A stretch of DNA of 64,000 bases from Flavobacterium selenitireducens (GTDB lineage: Bacteria > Bacteroidota > Bacteroidia > Flavobacteriales > Flavobacteriaceae). The position numbers and the translations under genes are program-made. Shown piece by piece: positions 24,036-31,562 of this stretch. Below the pieces are notes generated by a model. The model worked only from the letters and a program-made list of their open reading frames with translations, was not told the DNA's origin and made no database searches. The stretch lies in contig NZ_JAAVIY010000008.1 in the NCBI RefSeq assembly GCF_014748335.1, positions 1 to 64,000 on the forward strand. Direction: 5' to 3'. Position 1 is the first letter of the stretch; every line of letters begins with the position of its first letter.

Positions 24036-25106
24036 TTGAAGGCGAACTATTTCCTTTAAATTCGTGTATTTGCGGCTAAAATAATTTTTGGACTGATTCG
24101 CTTCCTGGCTCGGTTTGAAACGTCAGTCTGGCTCAAATGCAGCATATTTAGTGATGTTGCCGCGAATTCGCGAATTGACTCTTAGCTTGACGCTTTCGCG
24201 CACCCGCGGCTAACATATTTTGTTCGTTGTCCGATTCTTATTTTTGCATTTGAAGCGAACTATTCCTTTTTTAAATTCGTGTATTTGCGGCTAACATATT
24301 TTGTGGACTGATCCGCTTCCTGGCTCGTTTTGAAACGTCAGTCTGGCTCGAATGAAGCATATTTAGTGATATTGCCGCGAATTCGCTGACTCTTAGCTTG
24401 ACGCTTTCGCGTACCCGCGGCTAAAATATTTTGTTCGTTGCTCAATCTTATTTTTGCACTTGAAGCGAACTATTTCCCTATCTAAATTCGCGTATTCGCG
24501 GCTATAATGTTTCGTTCGTTATCCATCCTTATTTTGCACTTGAAGCCAACTATTTCCTTCTTAAATTTGTGTATTTGCGGCTAAAATAGTTGTTCGCGTA
24601 TTCACTTCCTGGCTTATTTTGAAACGTCGGTCTGGCTCAAAATGCAGCATATTTAGTGATGTCGCCGCGAATTCGCGAATTGACTTTTAGCCTGACGCTT
24701 TCGCGTATCCGCGGCTAACATATTTTGTTCGTTGTCCGATTCTTATTTTTGCATTTGAAGCGAACTATTCCTTTTTTAAATTCGTGTATTTGCGGCTAAA
24801 TATTCTGTTGACTGACCGCTTTCTGGCTCGGTTTGAAACGTCCGTCTGGCGCAATGCAGTATATTTAGTAATGTTGCCGCGAATTCGCAAATTGACTTTT
24901 AGCTTGACGCTTTCGCGTACCCGCGGCTAAAATATTTCGTTCGTTGCTCAATCTTATTTTTGCACTTGAAGCGAACTATTTCCTTTTTAAATTTGTGTAT
25001 TTGCGGCTAAAATATTTGGGCGCGTATTCACTTCCTGGCTTATTTTGAAACGTCAGTCTGGCTCAAATGCAGCATATTTAGTGATGTTGCCGCGAATTCG
25101 CGAATA
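24036..25106. repeat. Higher-order tandem array of about 214-bp non-coding units
   Basis: The landmark CTTCCTGGCT (or CTTTCTGGCT) occurs at 24101, 24316, 24605, 24819 and 25031, with steps of 215, 289, 214 and 212. The 289 step contains an extra copy of an 80-bp internal piece (24461-24540 repeated directly after). Each unit carries, in order: GAAACGTCAGTCTGGCTC, GCATATTTAGTGATGTTGCC, GCGAATTCGCGAATT, TTAGCTTGACGCTTTCGCG, CCGCGGCTAACATATTTTG, a TATTTTTGCA box, TTGAAGCGAACTATT and GTATTTGCGGCTAA. Units alternate in type. Those from 24101 and 24605 end with GTCCGATTCTT before the box; those from 24316 and 24819 end with GCTCAATCTT. The true higher-order unit is therefore a dimer. Function unknown. 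Confidence 0.9.
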
Positions 25107-25130
25107 ATCACACTGTAATTGGTTGTTTTT

Positions 25131-25155
25131 AACCACCTGTAAATCAGTGGTTTTT
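25131..25155 (+). terminator. Terminator-like hairpin after the tandem array
   Basis: AACCAC (25131-25136) pairs with GTGGTT (25147-25152) and runs into five T. A competing small stem, GGTT (25121-25124) with AACC (25131-25134), lies just upstream. It sits before the candidate sigma-operon promoter, so it would stop transcripts coming out of the array or from the polyprenyl synthase gene. Confidence 0.45.
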
Positions 25156-25186
25156 CATTTATTTTTAAATTTTTCGGCTTTTCGTG

Positions 25187-25211
25187 CAACGCTTTTCCAA
25201 AAGGCGTCGTC
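25187..25211 (+). promoter_or_regulatory. Candidate autoregulated ECF-type promoter
   Basis: GCAAC (CAAC at 25187-25190), a 17-base spacer, then CGTCTA (CGTC at 25208-25211): the AAC/CGTC pattern typical of ECF sigma promoters. It lies 30 bases before the start codon of the ECF sigma gene. There is no TAnnTTTG box at this position. Autoregulation is inferred from the pattern. Confidence 0.4.
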
Positions 25212-25241
25212 TAAGCTACCAGAAACCCGTTAAAAAAAGTT

Positions 25242-25802
25242 TTGAAGGTAATAGCATTACATCAGGAGCAACATGAGATCATCGCTTTGGCAGTGGAGAA
25301 CAATCGACACGCCCAGCAAAAAATCTATTCGCAGCACGCTCCCAAAATGCTCAGCGTCTGTCGACAATATGCAAAAGACGTCCACCACGCCGAAGACCTG
25401 ATGATCACCGCTTTCATGAAAGTGTTCGCCAACCTTGCAAATTTCAAGCACGAAGGGAGTTTTGAAGGTTGGATCAGGCGCATCATGGTCAACGAATGCA
25501 TTTCGTGGCTGCGCGTGCAAAAACGAGTGAATTTTGTCGAAGACACATATTTTGTAGAAGGCGGCTTCAATGATATCGAGAGCGGTCTTAGTGTAGACGA
25601 CATCCAAAGCCTCATAGACGATTTGCCGGACGGCTACCGGATGATCTTTAACCTCTACGCAATTGAGGGATACAAACACCGCGAAATTGCAGAGATGCTC
25701 GGAATCAACGAAGGGACGTCAAAATCCCAATTGTCGCACGCAAGACGGCTTTTGCAACAAAATATCAGTAAATTAAAGAATTACGAGTATGGCACGGAAT
25801 AA
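25242..25802 (+). CDS. ECF-type RNA polymerase sigma factor
   Basis: A 186-residue group IV sigma factor. Region 2 is visible as DVHHAEDLMITAFMKVFANL with GSFEGWIRRIMVNECISWLR. Region 4 is DDLPDGYRMIFNLYAIEGYK with HREIAEMLGINEGTSKSQLS and HARRLLQ. There are no extra domains. Translation starts at a TTG; the peptide from it (MKVIALHQEQHEIIALAVEN) matches the usual N-terminus of this Flavobacterium sigma group, so the TTG is probably real. The next gene starts 14 bases inside this one and encodes a membrane protein, the usual place for an anti-sigma factor. Confidence 0.92.
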   Translation: MKVIALHQEQHEIIALAVENNRHAQQKIYSQHAPKMLSVCRQYAKDVHHAEDLMITAFMKVFANLANFKHEGSFEGWIRRIMVNECISWLRVQKRVNFVEDTYFVEGGFNDIESGLSVDDIQSLIDDLPDGYRMIFNLYAIEGYKHREIAEMLGINEGTSKSQLSHARRLLQQNISKLKNYEYGTE

Positions 25803-26499
25803 AATGGAAAAGGAGTTCTCGGAAAAACTCAGCCAACGGGAAATAACGCCAAGCGCCGCAGCTTGGGACAGATTGGATGCCATGTTGTCTTCTGCGGAGG
25901 CACAACCGAAACCAATTCCTGTAAAAAGAAATTTCAACTGGCTTTTCATCGCAGCGAGTCTGTTGGGTTTTTTGTTGATCGGGACGTTGTTCTTCAACGA
26001 GAAAGAAGTGAAAAGCACAAGTAAGGAGATCGATCGCCAATTTGTCGAAGGAACTGAGGAAATCGCGCCTGTCGAAATTGAAATGGCGACACCGCAAACG
26101 CAGATCGCTGAATCCGAACCTCGGGTGCGAAGCCAAAAAGGCGCTGTCCGAAAGGTTGGGCATTTGGGAGCGAATCCGGTTCAAAAACAGCAGTTGGCCG
26201 ACAATACCATCAATCATCATCAACCTGAACCAATCATCGATCAAAAAACGAATCAGTTCAATCAAGCCCAGCCCGCCACGGACGATGCAACAATCGACGC
26301 CCTATTGGCGGCGGCACGCGAAAAACGCAGCAACAATGCATCCGGAGCCAAAGTCAATGCGCGCAAACTCCTGCTCGAAGTAGACAGCCAGGCCGAGGAA
26401 AAGCTCTCGCCACGCCAGCGAGCATTGCGCGCCCTTAACCGCAACTACCAACAAGTCAAGGTTGCCGTCGAGAACCGCAACGTCGAAGAAAATCACTAA
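25789..26499 (+). CDS. Single-pass membrane protein, candidate anti-sigma factor
   Basis: A 236-residue protein. The cytoplasmic N-terminus of about 48 residues contains a helical, amphipathic segment (KEFSEKLSQREITPSAAAW). One TM helix follows (FNWLFIAASLLGFLLIGTLF), then a low-complexity periplasmic tail rich in Gln, Pro and Glu. The topology and the 14-base overlap with the sigma gene argue for an anti-sigma role, but there is no recognisable zinc motif (HxxxCxxC) or FecR domain. The C-terminal ARKLLLEVDSQAEEKLSPRQ and RALRALNRNYQQVKVAVENR pieces look helical. Confidence 0.7.
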   Translation: MARNKMEKEFSEKLSQREITPSAAAWDRLDAMLSSAEAQPKPIPVKRNFNWLFIAASLLGFLLIGTLFFNEKEVKSTSKEIDRQFVEGTEEIAPVEIEMATPQTQIAESEPRVRSQKGAVRKVGHLGANPVQKQQLADNTINHHQPEPIIDQKTNQFNQAQPATDDATIDALLAAAREKRSNNASGAKVNARKLLLEVDSQAEEKLSPRQRALRALNRNYQQVKVAVENRNVEENH

Positions 26500-26522
26500 A
26501 TCAATCAATTAAATCGAACACC

Positions 26523-27569
26523 ATGAGAAACGTTATTTTTTACGTATCGGCTTTGCTATGCCTTTTTGTAGGCAAAGCGGTTGCCCAGCAAACCTTCGAA
26601 GATCGCATCAAGATCATCAGCGACAAGATTTCGGTTATCACCAAAGAAGAAAAAGAAGCCCTGAAACTCGAAGTCGACGCCGTCAACAAACAATTGCAGT
26701 CGGGCCAGATGTCCCAGGACGTCGCAGACCAAAAGAAAATCGAATTTGCCGAAACCCGCGCGGCCAACATCGAAAGGCGAACCGCCGCCGCCCAAGAAGA
26801 ACTTAAAAAGCTCGTCCAGGAAAAAGTCGATGGCAAGATAACCGAGCGCGACTCCACGCGCCGATTTAAGTTTACGGCTTCCACCAGAGGTTTCAAACTC
26901 GAGGACAGCAGCCAGCCAAAGGACACCATGAAAGGCGAGCAGCGCACCACGTCCCAGTTGGTTTTCGCCTTTGGACTTAACCATTTCCTCACCGATGGTG
27001 CGATGGCTCATTCCGACTACCGCGTTTGGGGATCCCATTTTTATGAACTTGGTTTGTCGTGGAATTCTAGACTGCTTAAAAATCACAACCTGCTTCATTT
27101 GAAATACGGGCTTTCGATGCAGTGGAATACCGTCCGGCCTACTGACAACCGCTATTATGAAGAAGACGGCGACCAAACCGTGCTGGTCGAAAGCCCGGTG
27201 AATTTGGGCGATTCGCGATTCCGCAACGTAAACCTGGTTGCCCCGGTACATTTGGAATTCGATTTTTCAGGCAGGGACAAATACGGAAGATTCTTTTCGC
27301 ATCAAGGTTTCAGGGTCGGAATCGGCGGATTCGTTGGGGCAAACGTCCGGTCGAAGCGCGTACTAGAATACGAAGACACGAACAATAACGAGGTCACGCA
27401 AAAAACCGTCGGCGATTACAATGTCAATGATTTCGTGTACGGTGTGAGCGCTTACGTGGGCTACCAGGCGGTAAGCTTGTATTGCAAATACGACCTCAAT
27501 CCGGTATTCGAAGACAACGAAGTCGACCAGCACAACATTTCATTCGGAGTGCGACTCGATCTCAATTAA
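26523..27569 (+). CDS. Outer-membrane beta-barrel-like protein with N-terminal coiled coil
   Basis: A 348-residue protein. The signal peptide (ending GKAVAQ) is followed by a strongly helical, charged segment (about 23-105; KIISDKISVITKEEKEALK, RRTAAAQEELKKLVQEKVDG) predicted as coiled coil. A beta-rich C-terminal half with alternating aromatics follows (FYELGLSWNSRLLKN, HLKYGLSMQWNTVRP, GVSAYVGYQAVSLYCKYDL, HNISFGVRLDLN). The last strand looks like an outer-membrane barrel terminus. It is third in the sigma/anti-sigma operon, 24 bases after the previous gene, and may be the target or the sensor of the system. Homologues elsewhere would be annotated only as hypothetical. Confidence 0.7.
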   Translation: MRNVIFYVSALLCLFVGKAVAQQTFEDRIKIISDKISVITKEEKEALKLEVDAVNKQLQSGQMSQDVADQKKIEFAETRAANIERRTAAAQEELKKLVQEKVDGKITERDSTRRFKFTASTRGFKLEDSSQPKDTMKGEQRTTSQLVFAFGLNHFLTDGAMAHSDYRVWGSHFYELGLSWNSRLLKNHNLLHLKYGLSMQWNTVRPTDNRYYEEDGDQTVLVESPVNLGDSRFRNVNLVAPVHLEFDFSGRDKYGRFFSHQGFRVGIGGFVGANVRSKRVLEYEDTNNNEVTQKTVGDYNVNDFVYGVSAYVGYQAVSLYCKYDLNPVFEDNEVDQHNISFGVRLDLN

Positions 27570-27597
27570 AATTTGGTTAGTTAGTTATAAAAGGTGG

Positions 27598-27629
27598 AAA
27601 CGCTTTGGGAAACCGAGGCGTTTTTTTTG
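27598..27629 (+). terminator. Intrinsic terminator of the sigma operon
   Basis: AAACGCTTTGG pairs with CCGAGGCGTTT (two G-T pairs) around a GAAA tetraloop and is followed by eight or more T. Confidence 0.85.
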
Positions 27630-27652
27630 TTGAGGTTTGAAGTTTGAGGTTG

Positions 27653-27797
27653 GGAGCGGATCCCGCTGTTCGCTCATAGTCCTCTCGCCAAAAGCGGTTT
27701 TTTGTCGCCCCGGCCTCGGCTTCCGCCGGTCGCCGGTCCGGAGGCGCAAAAATCAGGCTTTTCGCGCTGCGGGCTATCCGCTGCCATCGGGGCTAAT
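27653..27797 (-). repeat. Dispersed intergenic repeat, copy B
   Basis: Same architecture and orientation as 661-806: GGAGC at one end, GGCTTCCGCCGGTCGCC in the middle, GGCGCAAAA, then CTATCCGCTGCCATC and GGGGCTA at the other end. It lies between the sigma-operon terminator and dnaG. A short GTTTGAAGTTTGAGG run (27632-27651) precedes it. Confidence 0.55.
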
Positions 27798-28000
27798 CGT
27801 CGAGTCCGAAACCAAATCCAAACGACAACTCCAATCGACGTCGCTGTTCATCGTTGCGTCCAATCGTGGACACTGGATGAAAGTGTCACTTTTGGGTCAC
27901 GCGCTTGCGATTCCGCAAATGAACAAATGACAAATCAACATCCTTTCGTATCTTTCGCCTCTCATTTGTCGTTGCCTTTCGACAGTTGACTTCCCGCTGA

Positions 28001-29986
28001 ATGATTTCAAAAGCCACCATCGACACTGTTTTCGAAACCGCCCGCCTCGAGGAGGTGATCGGCGATTTCGTCCAGCTCAAGCGCGCAGGATCGAATTTGA
28101 AAGGTTTGAGCCCATTTTCGAACGAGCGCTCTCCTTCGTTCATGGTCTCGCCCGTCAAACAAATCTGGAAGGATTTTTCGTCGGGAAAAGGAGGAAACGT
28201 CGTGGCTTTTTTGATGGAACACGAACATTTCACATATCCGGAAGCCATCCGCTACCTCGCCAAAAAGTACAACATCGAAATTGAGGAAACGCTCAAAACC
28301 GATGAAGAAAAGGCGGCCCTCGACAACCGGGAAAGCATGTTTCTCGTATCCGAATACGCCCAAAAGTATTTTCACGACATTTTGCTCAATTCCGAAGAAG
28401 GGAGAGCGATAGGGTTGAGCTATTTCAAGGAACGCGGTTTTAAACGCGAAACGATCGAGAAATTCGCGCTAGGTTATTCGCCTGAAATCTGGGATGCGTT
28501 CTCAAAAGAAGCGCTCGGGAAAGGTTACAAACTGCAATTTCTCGGAAGCACCGGGCTTACGATCGTGCGCGAAGACGGTCGTACCGTAGACCGATTTCGC
28601 CATCGCGTGATGTTTCCGATCCAAAGCATGTCGGGTCGCGTGCTCGGTTTTGGCGGACGGATTCTCACAAACGACAAAAAAGTCGCCAAATACCTGAATT
28701 CGCCCGAAAGCGAAATCTATCACAAAAGCAAGGTGCTTTACGGTATTTTCCAGGCCAAGCAAGCCATCGCGAAGCTCGACAATTGTTATCTCGTCGAAGG
28801 ATACACGGACGTCATTCAATTGCACCAGGCCGGAATCGAAAATGTGGTGTCCTCTTCAGGAACGGCATTGACTCCAGATCAGATCAGGCTCATCAGTCGC
28901 CTTACGAAAAACATCACGGTGCTTTTTGACGGTGACGCCGCCGGCCTCCGCGCTTCCATCCGAGGCATCGACCTGATTCTTGAGGAGGGCATGAACGTCA
29001 AGGTTTGTACGTTTCCCGAAGGAGACGATCCCGATAGTTTTGCGCGAAAAACGCCACACGGCGAACTTGTCGATTACCTTGAGAACAACGCCAAGGATTT
29101 CATACAGTTCAAAGCCGGCTTGCTTGTAGACGAGGCGCAAAACGACCCGGTAAAGAAAGCGGGCCTGATCCGGGACATGGTCACGAGCATTTCGAAAATT
29201 CCGGATCGCATCCAACGCGAGATCTACATTCAGGAATGCTCGCGCATCATGGATATTTCCGAACAGGTCTTGATAAGCACGCTCGCGCAACTCGTGCAAA
29301 AAGATATAGACGATGCCGGCAAAAAATTAAAAGCGGAACAAAAAGACAAAGCGTTTGAAGTGGTTCGGCCTGATTCCGAAGAAGTTCAGCAAAAAGTCGA
29401 CGTGCTATACGAACTCGAACGCAAAATCCTGGAAATCCTGTTGCTTTACGGCCACAAAGTTGAGGAATTTGACGACGTCGTCTTTGAAACGAACGAAGAA
29501 GGCGAGATCAAAGAAATCGGAATTAAGCGCGAAGCAAAAGTCCTTGACCGCATCTTTCTAAGCTTGCAGGAAGACGAAACCGAACTCGCGAATCCTTTGT
29601 TTAAAGGTATTTTTGACAACCTCATGGCGTACTGCCAACACAACGAGGAGTTCGTTGTCGATCAATATATGGCGCAACTGCCGCCCGAATTCGCCCCGGA
29701 AGTCACCGACATCCTGATGGTGGACGAACGCGAGCAGCTCCACAACTGGGAATCCCAGAACATCGTGGTAAAGCTTAAAGACCAGTCGATCGCGCAATAT
29801 GTATCCGAAACCATTCTGACATTGCGATGGTTCCTGGTAGACCGTATCATCAACGACCTCAAAAACGAATTGTCGCGCGAAACCGATGCGGACAATTCCG
29901 AAGTATTGTCCATGGCTATGGATTACTACGCGCTCATCGGATCGTTCTCGAAAAAATTAGGAAGAGTAATGACGCGCTATAGTTAG
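28001..29986 (+). CDS. dnaG: DNA primase
   Basis: Synthesises RNA primers at the replication fork. It has 661 residues. The N-terminal CHC2 fold is recognisable (GLSPFSNERSPSFMVSP, IWKDFSSGKGGNVVAFLMEH), but all four zinc-ligand positions are replaced: Ser37, Ser40, Asp58 and Ser61. The TOPRIM core is intact, with YLVEGYTDVIQLHQAG and VLFDGDAAGLRAS. The C-terminal helicase-interacting region is about 200 residues and carries an acidic insertion. The ATG gives the usual MISKATIDTVFETA start. The last four bases overlap the convergent response-regulator gene. Confidence 0.95.
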   Translation: MISKATIDTVFETARLEEVIGDFVQLKRAGSNLKGLSPFSNERSPSFMVSPVKQIWKDFSSGKGGNVVAFLMEHEHFTYPEAIRYLAKKYNIEIEETLKTDEEKAALDNRESMFLVSEYAQKYFHDILLNSEEGRAIGLSYFKERGFKRETIEKFALGYSPEIWDAFSKEALGKGYKLQFLGSTGLTIVREDGRTVDRFRHRVMFPIQSMSGRVLGFGGRILTNDKKVAKYLNSPESEIYHKSKVLYGIFQAKQAIAKLDNCYLVEGYTDVIQLHQAGIENVVSSSGTALTPDQIRLISRLTKNITVLFDGDAAGLRASIRGIDLILEEGMNVKVCTFPEGDDPDSFARKTPHGELVDYLENNAKDFIQFKAGLLVDEAQNDPVKKAGLIRDMVTSISKIPDRIQREIYIQECSRIMDISEQVLISTLAQLVQKDIDDAGKKLKAEQKDKAFEVVRPDSEEVQQKVDVLYELERKILEILLLYGHKVEEFDDVVFETNEEGEIKEIGIKREAKVLDRIFLSLQEDETELANPLFKGIFDNLMAYCQHNEEFVVDQYMAQLPPEFAPEVTDILMVDEREQLHNWESQNIVVKLKDQSIAQYVSETILTLRWFLVDRIINDLKNELSRETDADNSEVLSMAMDYYALIGSFSKKLGRVMTRYS

Positions 29987-30612
29987 ACGATTTCGAGGGT
30001 TTTCGCTTTATTGACAAGATCGACCAAATTGGTCACGTTGAGTTTCGTCAGCAGTCGCAGTTTGTACGTGCTCACGGTCTTTTCGTTGAGGTTCAGGATT
30101 TTTGAAATTTCATTGTTTTTCTTTCCGTCGCTTAAATAGCGCAGCACCTCAATTTCACGGTTCGACAGCTTGCGGTACAAACGTTCGCTTTTGTTCTGCT
30201 TGGCGATGAGCGCAAGATTTTTCTTGATGGTATCGCTAAGCATGATCGTGCCGTTGTGTACTTTTTGAATCGTTATCCCCAAGGTTTCCAGCTTTGCGGA
30301 TTTGTGAACGAAACCGGAAACGCCGGACTTGATGGCGTTTGGCGCGTAGATCTGTTCCGAAAGGCTCGTGAATATGATGATTTTGGTTTGCGGATGATTC
30401 TTTATGATGGCTTTGACTTCGTAAATACTGGTGAGTCCGTCGAGTTCAAGATCCAGGATCAGGATGTCGATTTGCTTGTTGCGCAACGCTTCGGGGATCA
30501 TGAAAAAGTTCCCTACGTTGGAGACCACGTGAATCTCGGGATGGTCTTTGAAATAAGACTTTACCCCAAAGTGGACCACCGGAAAATTGTCGGCTAAACA
30601 AACATTTATCAT
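29983..30612 (-). CDS. NarL/FixJ-family response regulator
   Basis: A 209-residue two-domain regulator. The receiver domain has phosphoacceptor Asp54 (ILDLELDG), Thr82 and Lys104. The usual acidic pair near residue 8 is reduced to Asp8-Asn9, which could change magnesium binding. The LuxR HTH is complete: KLSNREIEVLRYLSDGKKNN, EISKILNLNEKTVSTYKLRL. No histidine kinase gene is adjacent. The signal and targets are unknown. It is separated from nadE by about 75 bases of AT-rich sequence. Confidence 0.9.
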   Translation of the reverse strand: MINVCLADNFPVVHFGVKSYFKDHPEIHVVSNVGNFFMIPEALRNKQIDILILDLELDGLTSIYEVKAIIKNHPQTKIIIFTSLSEQIYAPNAIKSGVSGFVHKSAKLETLGITIQKVHNGTIMLSDTIKKNLALIAKQNKSERLYRKLSNREIEVLRYLSDGKKNNEISKILNLNEKTVSTYKLRLLTKLNVTNLVDLVNKAKTLEIV

Positions 30613-30687
30613 ACTGTTGGGTTTAATGGGTTAAAACAATGGGGCATTCAAAATTAGAAAAAAAATGAATTGTCTTATAAAATTATG

Positions 30688-31500
30688 TTAATTTAATTTC
30701 AGATTTGAAGGAATTTCACAAACGGGAATCGGAATCATCTTGTGAAGGTTCGCCCGGTTGCGACTTTCGAAGATTTGGAACACCTCTTTTTCGCGTCCTG
30801 AGAAGTCATCAGATGTCTTATTTTGCTCAAACTCCCGCATCGCCCATTCCAATTCGTCATAGGTCGCGCCTAACTGGTCTTCGTCCGTGCGGTCGTCGAC
30901 GAACAAACCGTCGGCGGGAGCTGCCACCTGGATAGATTCGGGAACGCCAAGATATTCCGCAAGCGCGTAAACATCGGACTTCATCAAATCTGCAATCGGG
31001 CTGACATCGACGCCTCCGTCTCCGTATTTTGTAAAAAAGCCTACACCAAAATCTTCCACTTTATTTCCCGTTCCCGCGACCAGGAGCCCGTTGAGCCCGG
31101 CGTGATAATACAATGTCGTCATGCGCAGGCGGGCGCGGGTATTGGCCAGGGTAAGGAACAAATTGCCGTTGTCGTCGGCGTTGGGAAATGCGGCCTTGAA
31201 CGTTTCGAAAACAGGAGTGAGATCCGTTCGGGCCGACGAGACGTTCGGAAATTCGCTCGTCAACCGATCGATGTGCTCCTGGGCGCGCGTTACATGATGA
31301 GGCGGCTGATGGATCGGCATTTCCACGCATAACGTCGAAAATCCGGTTCTCGCGCAAAGTGCGGAGGTTACGGCCGAATCGATTCCGCCGGAGATACCGA
31401 CAACAAAACCATTGACTTTTGCGTTTTCGGCATACGTTTTTAGCCATTTTACAATGTGTTCGACAGTTTCTGCAGGTCGTATCGCGCTTTTTTTGGACAT
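30688..31500 (-). CDS. nadE: NAD synthase, ammonia-dependent type
   Basis: Makes NAD from deamido-NAD, ATP and ammonia. A 270-residue protein with the PP-loop GISGGIDSAVTSALCA near residue 35, NTRARLRMTTLYYHA and AGTGNKVEDFGVGFFTKYGD, all typical of the single-domain enzyme. There is no glutaminase domain, so it uses free ammonia or a separate glutaminase. I chose MSKKSAIRPAETVEHIVKW as the start. The frame runs 15 codons upstream into the shared promoter region of nadE and gldB. Confidence 0.93.
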   Translation of the reverse strand: MSKKSAIRPAETVEHIVKWLKTYAENAKVNGFVVGISGGIDSAVTSALCARTGFSTLCVEMPIHQPPHHVTRAQEHIDRLTSEFPNVSSARTDLTPVFETFKAAFPNADDNGNLFLTLANTRARLRMTTLYYHAGLNGLLVAGTGNKVEDFGVGFFTKYGDGGVDVSPIADLMKSDVYALAEYLGVPESIQVAAPADGLFVDDRTDEDQLGATYDELEWAMREFEQNKTSDDFSGREKEVFQIFESRNRANLHKMIPIPVCEIPSNLKLN

Positions 31501-31562
31501 GTTGCTGAGGTTTTTTACGGTATATTTGCAGCCGGATTTTATCACGCTAATTTAATCAACAA

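Larger units (their letters stand above)
23959..25241. other. 1.28-kb non-coding region between the polyprenyl synthase and sigma factor genes
   Basis: No open frame of 60 codons exists here on either strand. The region consists of about 75 bp of unique sequence, the tandem array at 24036-25106, a terminator-like hairpin (25131-25155) and a candidate ECF promoter (25187-25211). Confidence 0.85.

Noticed and set aside
24036-25106. CRISPR array, integron attC series or clustered tRNA-like genes
   Set aside because: The whole 214-bp unit is repeated with no variable spacers. No gene cassettes or cloverleaf structures were seen, and there is no integrase.
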